A stretch of 5,169 bases of DNA from the NCBI GenBank assembly GCA_937891165.1, contig CALAEX010000045.1, positions 1 to 5,169 of the forward strand, written 5' to 3'. This document shows positions 1-5,169 of the stretch, piece by piece. This DNA is from an uncultured Lachnospiraceae bacterium. Its GTDB lineage: Bacteria > Bacillota > Clostridia > Lachnospirales > Lachnospiraceae. Under the pieces are notes generated by a model. It saw only the letters and a program-made list of their open reading frames with translations, did no database searches and was not told where the DNA came from. Every line of letters begins with the position of its first letter. The stretch's first letter is position 1. A program made the translations under genes and the position numbers.

Positions 1-861
1 GAACTTAAAAATCTTACAAAAAAATACGGTGAAAACACCGTACTAAATAACATAAATTTCACTTTTGAAAGCGGTGTTTATGGGCTTCTTGGAGCAAACG
101 GTGCAGGAAAATCTACCCTTATGAATCTTATAACAGATAATATAAAACGAACCGAGGGAGAAATACTCTATAATGGCACGGATATATTAAAACTCGGTGC
201 AACATTTCGCAAGAAGGTGGGATATACACCACAGCTTCAGGGTATGTATGAGGATTTTACCGCACGTTCATTCCTGCATTATATCGGCACACTAAAAGGT
301 ATGAAGCATCGTGAAATCAAAACCCAGACAGAGGAATTTCTGAATGTTGTAGGATTATCTAACGTTGCACATAAACGACTTGGAAGTTTTTCGGGCGGTA
401 TGCGACAGAGAGTGCTGATTGCGGCGGCAATGCTCGACAGACCAGAAATCCTAATTTTGGATGAACCTACTGCTGGTCTTGACCCGGAAGAACGAATCCG
501 ACTTTGCAACTACATTTCAGATATGGCAAGAAATCGCACAGTTATCCTTGCCACTCACGTAGTAAGCGACATAGAAGCGATAGCTGATAAAGTTATCATT
601 CTTTGTAAAGGCAAACCTGCTGCCATTGATACGCCATCACAGCTTATTTTAGGAATAAAAGGTAAAGTTTTTGAAGCCTGCGGAAGCTATGAAGAAATAC
701 TGTCCAGAAAAAAAGCGTTTGATAAAGGGCAAATTTATCAAACAGAACACGGCTTTGTGCTTCGTGTAACCGCCGATGACTGCCCTACCGACTTTTTACC
801 TGTGGAACATGGAATTGATTTGGAGGACGTGTATCTTTACTATGCGGAGGGAAGAAAATGA
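1..861 (+). CDS. ABC transporter ATP-binding protein (ABC-2 exporter type), 5' end cut by window
   Basis: This is the cytoplasmic ATPase subunit that powers the permease encoded next. The frame is open from base 1, and 286 residues are visible. Only a handful of N-terminal residues are probably missing, because the usual opening of this family (ELKNLTKKYG) is at the edge. Motifs in visible numbering are: A-loop Tyr9; Walker A GANGAGKST at 31-39 (bases 91-117); Q-loop Gln78; signature SFSGGMRQR at 129-137, a common variant of LSGGQ in ABC-2 exporters; Walker B ILILDEP at 150-156; D-loop GLD at 159-161; and H-loop His186. All catalytic elements are intact. A C-terminal extension of about 80 residues follows, as is usual for drug, lantibiotic or polysaccharide exporter ATPases. 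The first in-frame ATG, at 121, lies just after Walker A and cannot be the true start. The stop overlaps the permease start (ATGA), so the two are translationally coupled. Fold and role are near certain; the substrate is unknown. Confidence 0.95.
   Translation, partial: ELKNLTKKYGENTVLNNINFTFESGVYGLLGANGAGKSTLMNLITDNIKRTEGEILYNGTDILKLGATFRKKVGYTPQLQGMYEDFTARSFLHYIGTLKGMKHREIKTQTEEFLNVVGLSNVAHKRLGSFSGGMRQRVLIAAAMLDRPEILILDEPTAGLDPEERIRLCNYISDMARNRTVILATHVVSDIEAIADKVIILCKGKPAAIDTPSQLILGIKGKVFEACGSYEEILSRKKAFDKGQIYQTEHGFVLRVTADDCPTDFLPVEHGIDLEDVYLYYAEGRK
846..851 (+). promoter_or_regulatory. Ribosome binding site of the permease gene
   Basis: GGAGGG lies 6 bases before the ATG at 858, inside the last codons of the ATPase gene. 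It fixes the permease start at the ATGA overlap and supports coupled translation of the two subunits. Confidence 0.85.
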
Positions 862-2852
862 GTGAATTCAGACGTATTCTTTTTTCGAGGCGAACATTAT
901 TATTCCTCTTTGTTGCCATATTATTAGGAACGATATTCTTTCTGTACGACTGCAACAGCGACAAAGTTATCACTCTTACAGGCGAAGCACTTTCTGAATA
1001 TATTGATAGCTATCCCAAATTTTTGGAATCCGTACATAACAATGCGGATAATTACAATACTCTTGCAGCACTACAACGTGGTTTTTCTGCTGAAAACATT
1101 CGTAAAACTGCAAAAGATTATGAAAAGCTGTCAGATGTCCATCCACAATTTGGTGAGAACAAGGGTTTTGTTTTGCTGTCTGGGTATCTTACAGGAGATA
1201 TTGTGATTATTGTTGTCACCTTGCTTATTGCCACAGGCTTTTCAGAAGAACGGAAAAAGGGACTGACCACACTCATTAGAAGCACAAAACATGGTAGAAA
1301 ATTACTATCTTTTCAAAGATGTGTGGTTATCATTATTACCGCTATTATTTCAAGCCTGTTCATGCATTTGGCTTGCTTTGCAGTTGCACAGTTTGCCTGC
1401 GGGGATATGGAGGTGTTCCGTCCTATCCAGTCTGTGCCTGAATTCTACCTTTGCCCATACTCTATCACTATCATGGACTATCTTATCTATTCCGTGCTTA
1501 TCAAAGCTTTTGTGGCATCCATTTGTGGACTTTTCCTTTACCTTATCAGTTCGGTTATGGAGTCGGTAATTTCCTTTGGAGTATGCGGAATTGGTTTGAT
1601 TGTAGAGTACCTACTTTATAGCATAATACTTCCAACAGACCGGCTTGCTGTGCTAAAATTTTGTAATATTGTGGCTCTTCTTCGAACAGACATATTTTTT
1701 AACGAATACTGCAACTTAAATATTTTTGGCAATGCGGTGAATTTTTTTACTTGTGCGTTTGTACTGACAGCCGTTCTATTTGTTATTATATTTATATTAT
1801 GTATTATATTCACATCGAGCAGAATTACGGAATTAAACTTTGGTACTAAACTGCTACAAAAAATCAGTGAATTTATCAGTAAAAAAGCACCGACCTTACC
1901 TCTTCCGTTATGGGAAGTAAAAAAAGTTTTTATCAAGCAAAAAGGTGTCATCATTCTTGCTGTTGTATTGTATGTTGCTATAAGCTCGGCATTTCAGTAT
2001 CGGTATCTCATTCCTATGTACACAGATGCTGAAGAAACATACTACATGAAGTATTCAGGCGAAATCAATTCAAAACTTCAGGAAGATATGACAGGCGAAT
2101 ATAAGAAACTACAAGAAGAATATAACACCCTGGAAGAAGAATATCAGTCAAAATTTGAAACAGATGGTTTTACTGAGGAAGTTGCCGAGATAGAGGAAGA
2201 ACTTGAGTATATTAGGGAGCATCTTACGGTTCTTGAAACGCTGATGGATGAGGTACAAAACGGACTGGAATATACTGCAAAAACGGGAATAACCATTCAG
2301 CTTATCAAACAGAGGTTGTATGAACTTTTACTGCTTCATGATACTGCAACTACAAATAAAAACGCACTTTATATTATGATAGCAATGGTAGGAATTTTTG
2401 CAGGGATATGTGCAAATGAAACCCGTTGCAATATGCGTTCTATTTTAAAAACTTCAATGAAAGGCAGAGGCAAACTAACTGCCATTAAACTTTTAATCAT
2501 AGCATTTCTAAGTATAATTGTGACACTTACCATATATGCACCTCAAGTTTTATTAATCGGTGCAGAAGGATATAACAACCTGGATGCTATGGCACAAAGT
2601 CTTGAGTTTTTACGGTTTGTTCCATTTCCTGTTACCATTTTGGGCTATCTCATCATTATGTTCCTTATCAGAATCATAGCTACTTTTATCGTTGGTACGA
2701 TTGTGATGTTGATAAGCAAATATTGTAATAACTCCATAACTGCTGTATGTATCAGTGCAGCAATACTCATTATACCTGCTGTGCTTTCGGGAGCAGAAGT
2801 GTTGCCTATTCCGACCATTGCGGATTTGATTGGGTATTGTGTCGTTAAGTAA
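858..2852 (+). CDS. ABC-2 type permease with two fused modules and an external coiled coil
   Basis: This is the membrane channel partner of the ATPase just upstream, 664 residues long and about twice the size of a single ABC-2 permease. My hydrophobicity reading gives helices near 12-30, 112-127, 153-178, 206-232, 236-257, 296-318, 363-384, 503-519, 542-567, 595-620 and 626-645. The protein is a tandem duplication. PYSITIMDYLI at 200-210 matches PFPVTILGYLI at 589-599. The cytoplasmic segment after helix 2 (Glu131 to Leu149, with GRKL) matches the one after helix 8 (Glu521 to Leu540, with GRGKL), at the same offset of about 390. Residues about 392-470 are rich in Glu, Lys and Leu and look like a coiled coil; the predicted topology puts them outside the membrane. 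The second module stops at 664 without a counterpart of helix 6, so 11 helices are predicted. Start: ATG with a good ribosome binding site, overlapping the ATPase stop. One polypeptide could form the whole channel. The substrate is not known; export of a peptide, drug or lipid is plausible. Confidence 0.9.
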   Translation: MSEFRRILFSRRTLLFLFVAILLGTIFFLYDCNSDKVITLTGEALSEYIDSYPKFLESVHNNADNYNTLAALQRGFSAENIRKTAKDYEKLSDVHPQFGENKGFVLLSGYLTGDIVIIVVTLLIATGFSEERKKGLTTLIRSTKHGRKLLSFQRCVVIIITAIISSLFMHLACFAVAQFACGDMEVFRPIQSVPEFYLCPYSITIMDYLIYSVLIKAFVASICGLFLYLISSVMESVISFGVCGIGLIVEYLLYSIILPTDRLAVLKFCNIVALLRTDIFFNEYCNLNIFGNAVNFFTCAFVLTAVLFVIIFILCIIFTSSRITELNFGTKLLQKISEFISKKAPTLPLPLWEVKKVFIKQKGVIILAVVLYVAISSAFQYRYLIPMYTDAEETYYMKYSGEINSKLQEDMTGEYKKLQEEYNTLEEEYQSKFETDGFTEEVAEIEEELEYIREHLTVLETLMDEVQNGLEYTAKTGITIQLIKQRLYELLLLHDTATTNKNALYIMIAMVGIFAGICANETRCNMRSILKTSMKGRGKLTAIKLLIIAFLSIIVTLTIYAPQVLLIGAEGYNNLDAMAQSLEFLRFVPFPVTILGYLIIMFLIRIIATFIVGTIVMLISKYCNNSITAVCISAAILIIPAVLSGAEVLPIPTIADLIGYCVVK

Positions 2853-2883
2853 AATTACATAATAAAACTAATCCAACGAAAGG

Positions 2884-2890
2884 AAAGGAA
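2884..2890 (+). promoter_or_regulatory. Ribosome binding site of the lipoprotein gene
   Basis: AAAGGAA lies 7 bases before the ATG at 2898. The spacer is CTTTTTT. It supports this start, which also gives a correctly sized lipoprotein signal peptide. The 45-base gap after the permease shows no terminator-like stem, so the gene is probably co-transcribed with the transporter. Confidence 0.75.
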
Positions 2891-2897
2891 CTTTTTT

Positions 2898-4157
2898 ATG
2901 AAGAAAATAATCTCAACCTTTGCAATAGCTTGCATCGTTTTTACTCTTACAGGTTGTAACAATAATACTCCTATGGAGGATTGTCTAATCACTAACATGG
3001 GTACAAGCAGGTATCATCAAATAATGAAAACAGAGAACGGCTATTATTATAACACTAACTATCTCGGAGATATGTCTCTTAGGTATCATGATACTACAAC
3101 AGGTAATGATATCTATCTTTGTGCCAAGCCTGAATGTACTCATGACGGAGATAAATTTTGCACTGCAACAAGCGAAGGCTTTGGAGTACAATATACAGGA
3201 ATGTATGGCAGTAACATCTATATTGCTGCTACCGAAGCAGACGGAAAACAAGTAAGTTTGAAGCTTTTAAAAGCTTCCCTAGACGGAACAGAGCTTACCG
3301 AAATTTGTACAGTTATTCAGACAATCGGCTCGGAACGAGGAATTATGATGCTCCATGAAGATACCCGTGCTATGATTCTGCACAGAGGGTATGCATTTAT
3401 TCCGTATTACCTTGCAAGCCATGAGACAGAAATTGAGGGAAGAGCAGGTATGGCCATCGTAAATCTTTCTGACGGAAGCGTTCAATATCTGTCGGAATAT
3501 GAACAATCTGAAACAGATGGATATATGAACATTACTCCATATGGTGATTATATCTATTATCTAATGAATTCAAAATCCGAAATGCATCGCTATAACTTCA
3601 TAACAGGCGAGGACGAACTTCTTCCAGTAAAGGAAAATATGAAAGAAACATACGGAAACTATGTAACTAATTTAACAAAGTATACTATCATAGATGATAA
3701 AGTGTGGTATATATACGGAAGCACTTCTATGTTTATCTACGACCCTACTGCAAATACAACCACTTTAGTAGAAGAATTTGAAGAAAAATTTTATTACGAA
3801 ACAGAAAAGTATGATGAAAACGGCGAACTTTATGCAATTTTCCGTGCTCCTTATGGCAACCCAAAGCCTATATATGACGGAAAATATCTTTATATTGCGG
3901 AAGGAGGGTTCTATGGAAGCGAGTACACGGGTCTCAATACCGATATGAATGTTCATATTTTTACTTTAGAAGGCGATAGATTAGGTGGATTCGTTTTTGA
4001 AAAAGGTGGTCTTTACAATTCCTGTCAGATTAATATTTTAGATGAAACTTTCTATATTCAGACAAAAGAGGGTGTGGTATCTTGTCCTGTTTCCAATGTA
4101 ATTTCAGGAAACATAGAATGGAAAGAACTATACCAATTTGAGAATGGAGAAGACTAA
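2898..4157 (+). CDS. Putative beta-propeller lipoprotein associated with the ABC transporter
   Basis: A 419-residue exported protein predicted to be lipid-anchored on the outer face of the membrane. Residues 1-20 form a type II signal peptide: MKK, a hydrophobic stretch, then lipobox LTGC with Cys20 as the lipidated residue. The rest is rich in Tyr, Gly and Asp. It shows about seven repeats of a hydrophobic strand with an aromatic (for example GDYIYYL at 216-222, DKVWYIYG at 267-274, GKYLYIAEG at 328-336), then a turn with an Asp or Gly. This suggests a TolB/DUF5050-like seven-bladed propeller. In the first repeat a Cys/His motif stands out: Cys75-x4-Cys80-x-His82-x5-Cys88. I recall similar CxxxxCxH motifs in many clostridial surface lipoproteins, but no function for them. 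No catalytic site is seen. As third gene of the operon it may capture or release substrate, or sense the envelope state. The fold is inferred by eye; the lipoprotein call is firm. Confidence 0.8.
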   Translation: MKKIISTFAIACIVFTLTGCNNNTPMEDCLITNMGTSRYHQIMKTENGYYYNTNYLGDMSLRYHDTTTGNDIYLCAKPECTHDGDKFCTATSEGFGVQYTGMYGSNIYIAATEADGKQVSLKLLKASLDGTELTEICTVIQTIGSERGIMMLHEDTRAMILHRGYAFIPYYLASHETEIEGRAGMAIVNLSDGSVQYLSEYEQSETDGYMNITPYGDYIYYLMNSKSEMHRYNFITGEDELLPVKENMKETYGNYVTNLTKYTIIDDKVWYIYGSTSMFIYDPTANTTTLVEEFEEKFYYETEKYDENGELYAIFRAPYGNPKPIYDGKYLYIAEGGFYGSEYTGLNTDMNVHIFTLEGDRLGGFVFEKGGLYNSCQINILDETFYIQTKEGVVSCPVSNVISGNIEWKELYQFENGED

Positions 4158-4167
4158 TGGTTACTCT

Positions 4168-4199
4168 AGGGTCAAAATCCTCTATCTTTTTTATTTTTT
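4168..4199 (+). terminator. Weak candidate intrinsic terminator of the ABC operon
   Basis: AGGGT (4168-4172) can pair with ATCCT (4177-4181) around a CAAA loop, giving five pairs including one G-U. A T-rich tract follows from 4186 (six T, an A, six T). The position, just after the lipoprotein stop and before the next promoter, fits a terminator. The stem is short and the T tract starts 4 bases after it, so this is tentative. Confidence 0.35.
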
Positions 4200-4205
4200 A
4201 ACTAA

Positions 4206-4234
4206 TTGACAAAACTACTAGCTTGTACTATACT
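4206..4234 (+). promoter_or_regulatory. Sigma-A type promoter of the mntP leader
   Basis: The -35 box TTGACA (4206-4211) is a perfect consensus. The -10 box TATACT (4229-4234) has one mismatch to TATAAT, and the spacer is 17 bases. Transcription should begin near A4241, which places the aptamer's first stem only three bases into the RNA. The mntP unit therefore has its own strong promoter, and control is expected mainly at the RNA level. Confidence 0.85.
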
Positions 4235-4243
4235 ATACGCAAA

Positions 4244-4330
4244 GTGAGGGAGTAGCAAGCGTAGTTTTCCAACGTAACAAGTCAACATACTGACCATTTG
4301 GTCTGGCTTGTTTTAAACTGCGAGACTCAT
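4244..4330 (+). ncRNA. yybP-ykoY manganese riboswitch aptamer
   Basis: A cis-acting RNA that binds Mn(II). The conserved 5' element GGGAGTAGC is at 4248-4256, and the conserved 3' element CTGCGAGAC is at 4318-4326. Stems that can be drawn by hand: P1 GTGAG (4244-4248) with CTCAT (4326-4330); an internal loop L1 (4249-4251 and 4322-4325); a second stem GTAG (4252-4255) with CTGC (4318-4321); a small hairpin at 4260-4274; and a long arm AACAAGTC (4276-4283) with GGCTTGTT (4305-4312), capped by GACC-ATTT-GGTC (4292-4303). The L3 side carries CAACATAC. In this class Mn(II) joins L1 and L3 and stabilises P1. The position before mntP is a classic context for the family. The 3' strand of P1 is shared with the next terminator, so Mn(II) should switch transcription on. 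Confidence 0.92.
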
Positions 4331-4369
4331 GTATGCTAGTAGTAGCCATACATGGAGTCTCTATTTTTT
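4322..4369 (+). terminator. Terminator 1: riboswitch expression platform
   Basis: The 5' arm GAGACTCATGTATG (4322-4335) pairs with CATACATGGAGTCTC (4347-4361). This gives 14 pairs with one bulged G and an 11-base loop, followed by TATTTTTT (4362-4369). The 5' arm contains the 3' strand of aptamer stem P1 (4326-4330) and part of the conserved L1 strand, so terminator and ligand-bound aptamer exclude each other. Without Mn(II) the terminator should form and block mntP. Confidence 0.93.
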
Positions 4370-4390
4370 GTTCTGACACCAAGTATGGTT
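4344..4390 (+). other. Alternative hairpin bridging terminators 1 and 2 (candidate shared anti-terminator)
   Basis: CCATACATGG (4346-4355), the 3' arm of terminator 1, can pair with CCAAGTATGG (4379-4388), the 5' arm of terminator 2. That is nine of ten positions, with one A-A mismatch. The stem gains A4344-U4390 and G4345-U4389 on one side. On the other side, after a second A-A mismatch, it gains GTC (4357-4359) with GAC (4375-4377). The total is 14 pairs around a 15-base loop. Forming it excludes both terminators. It is competitive with them by pair count, but no energy was computed. Confidence 0.6.
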
Positions 4391-4413
4391 CTTACCTTAC
4401 TTGGATTTTTTTT
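4379..4413 (+). terminator. Terminator 2: second intrinsic terminator in the mntP leader
   Basis: CCAAGTA (4379-4385) pairs with TACTTGG (4398-4404). A T-T mismatch follows, then GGT (4387-4389) pairs with ACC (4394-4396) around a TCTT tetraloop. A run of eight T follows (4406-4413). This is a textbook terminator only ten bases after the first, still upstream of the mntP ribosome binding site. Every mntP transcript must therefore pass two terminators. Confidence 0.88.
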
Positions 4414-4417
4414 ACCA

Positions 4418-4453
4418 TTTAGCAAAAAAACTATACTACTTCTATTTGCTAAA
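4418..4453 (+). repeat. Inverted repeat in the mntP leader (third hairpin)
   Basis: TTTAGCAAA (4418-4426) and TTTGCTAAA (4445-4453) are perfect 9-base inverted repeats around an 18-base spacer. The hairpin is AT-rich and ends 20 bases before the mntP ribosome binding site. A short T run (4461-4466) follows after a gap, so it is not a convincing terminator. It might affect RNA stability or block pairing of upstream sequence with the start region. Its function is unknown. Confidence 0.5.
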
Positions 4454-4473
4454 CCACTACTATTTTTAATTAC

Positions 4474-4479
4474 AGGAGG
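4474..4479 (+). promoter_or_regulatory. Ribosome binding site of mntP
   Basis: AGGAGG, a perfect match to the anti-Shine-Dalgarno sequence, lies 7 bases before the ATG at 4487. It fixes the start there rather than at an in-frame ATG at 4352. I see no upstream segment complementary enough to mask it, so control appears transcriptional, not translational. Confidence 0.9.
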
Positions 4480-4486
4480 ACAAATA

Positions 4487-5071
4487 ATGGAACTAGGGTT
4501 TACTTTCTTTTTCAACAGTATCCTACTTGGTGTAGGACTAGCAATGGATGCTTTTTCTGTATCTCTTGCGAATGGCTTAAATGAGCCAAAAATGAAAAGA
4601 GGAAAAATGTTAGGCGTTGCAGGAATATTTTCTGGATTTCAGTTTGCAATGCCAATGATTGGTTGGATATGTGTATCCACTATTGCACAACATTTCAAAG
4701 CATTTGAAACATTGATTCCATGGATTGCTTTACTTCTACTTAGTTACATCGGTGGAAAAATGCTCTATGAAGGTATCAAAAATAAAGATTCTGAAGAAGA
4801 AAAACCCGATGTCGGCTTTTCTGCACTGTTAGTTCAAGGCGTTGCCACTTCCATTGATGCTCTCTCCGTTGGTTTTACGATTGCTGATTATAATGGATTC
4901 GAAGCCTTTCTTGCTTGTCTTTTAATCGGTATTGTTACTTTCTTTATTTGCTTTTCTGGTATTGCTATTGGTAAAAAAGCTGGAACAAAACTCGCAGGTA
5001 AGGCAGGGATTTTTGGTGGTTGTATTTTAATTTTCATTGGTCTTGAAATTTTTATTACAAGTCTTTTCTAA
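4487..5071 (+). CDS. mntP: MntP family manganese efflux pump
   Basis: An inner-membrane exporter that removes excess Mn(II) from the cytoplasm. It has 194 residues, close to the usual 180-190 of the family. Six helices are seen, near 4-29, 41-65, 72-96, 113-133, 137-162 and 172-192, as two pseudo-symmetric halves of three. The family's paired signature is present in both: GLAMDAFSVS (17-26) with Asp21, and ATSIDALSVG (120-129) with Asp124. These acidic residues correspond to the ones needed for Mn(II) export in Escherichia coli MntP. A charged loop (97-109, with DSEEEKPD) separates the halves. The start at 4487 is chosen for its perfect ribosome binding site and because it gives the normal family N-terminus; an upstream in-frame ATG at 4352 lies within terminator 1. 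The yybP-ykoY leader directly upstream, a known regulator of this family, independently supports the call. It is probably expressed alone, induced when Mn(II) is high. Confidence 0.95.
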   Translation: MELGFTFFFNSILLGVGLAMDAFSVSLANGLNEPKMKRGKMLGVAGIFSGFQFAMPMIGWICVSTIAQHFKAFETLIPWIALLLLSYIGGKMLYEGIKNKDSEEEKPDVGFSALLVQGVATSIDALSVGFTIADYNGFEAFLACLLIGIVTFFICFSGIAIGKKAGTKLAGKAGIFGGCILIFIGLEIFITSLF

Positions 5072-5169
5072 ACTATAACATAAAACAAGGGGCAATCAAA
5101 AAATAAAACTAATATAGGCAAAGCTCTTGATTTATTTGATATCTGATAAGGACCGTAAAGAAACGGCAG
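5072..5169. other. Downstream edge with no supported gene
   Basis: The 98 bases after mntP contain no ATG on the + strand, no convincing terminator for mntP and no recognised RNA. One frame is open from a TTG at 5127 to the window edge (ending ISDKDRKETA) with only a poor ribosome binding site. It could be the start of the next gene, but this cannot be decided from the window. Confidence 0.4.

Noticed and set aside
121..861. A shorter ABC ATPase starting at the ATG at 121
   Set aside because: The same frame is open to base 1 and encodes an intact A-loop and Walker A upstream of this ATG. The gene is simply cut by the window edge.
1616..1954. Antisense and shifted open frames within the permease and lipoprotein genes, such as 112 codons on the minus strand here
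   Set aside because: They have no good ribosome binding site or recognisable domain, and they fully overlap well-supported genes.
3260..3277. A perfect 18-base palindrome (GAAGCTTTTAAAAGCTTC) inside the lipoprotein gene
   Set aside because: It lies within the coding sequence for KLLKAS, has no loop or U tract and no second copy seen. It is best explained by codon choice in an AT-rich gene.
4409..4437. A second promoter inside the mntP leader (TATACT at 4432-4437)
   Set aside because: The -10 match is good, but the -35 position (4409-4414) reads TTTTTA, inside the terminator U tract, which is a poor match to TTGACA.
4352..4486. A 45-residue hydrophobic N-terminal extension of MntP from an in-frame ATG at 4352
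   Set aside because: The ATG lies in the 3' arm of terminator 1, has no ribosome binding site, and the phenylalanine/leucine-rich translation only reads through U tracts of two terminators. The ATG at 4487 has a perfect AGGAGG and gives the normal family length.
5153..5166. A small hairpin CCGT-AAAGAA-ACGG after mntP
   Set aside because: There are only four pairs and no T run within the window, so it is not a supportable terminator.

Overview
The window reads as chromosomal DNA of a low-GC Gram-positive bacterium, most likely a clostridial Firmicute of the Lachnospiraceae/Ruminococcaceae kind. The evidence is the AT-rich coding sequence, strong AGGAGG-type ribosome binding sites, U-tract terminators, a type II signal peptide on a putative beta-propeller protein of a kind I associate with gut clostridia, and a yybP-ykoY leader in front of mntP. 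Every supported gene is on the + strand. No tRNA, rRNA, CRISPR array, insertion sequence or phage gene was seen.

Region 1 (1-4157) is an ABC-transporter operon cut at its 5' end. It holds an ATP-binding protein lacking only its first few residues (1-861), then a 664-residue permease whose start overlaps the ATPase stop as ATGA (858-2852). After a 45-base gap comes a 419-residue lipoprotein with about seven propeller-like repeats and a Cys/His motif (2898-4157). The permease is two ABC-2 modules fused in tandem, with a long coiled coil predicted outside the membrane. The three probably form one membrane machine: a cytoplasmic motor, a channel and a surface-anchored accessory protein. The substrate cannot be read from the sequence.

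Region 2 (4158-4486) is an intergenic control region. A weak candidate terminator for the operon is followed by a near-consensus sigma-A promoter (4206-4234). Next comes a manganese-type yybP-ykoY aptamer (4244-4330), then two intrinsic terminators in tandem (4322-4369 and 4379-4413), an inverted repeat (4418-4453) and a strong ribosome binding site. The 3' arm of terminator 1 can pair with the 5' arm of terminator 2 through a 14-pair hairpin (4344-4390). This suggests a two-gate cascade in which aptamer folding opens both terminators together. It is the most interesting feature of the window.

Region 3 (4487-5071) is mntP, the manganese efflux pump, so the leader and the gene form a Mn(II)-sensing export unit. 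The last 98 bases (5072-5169) hold no gene I can support.
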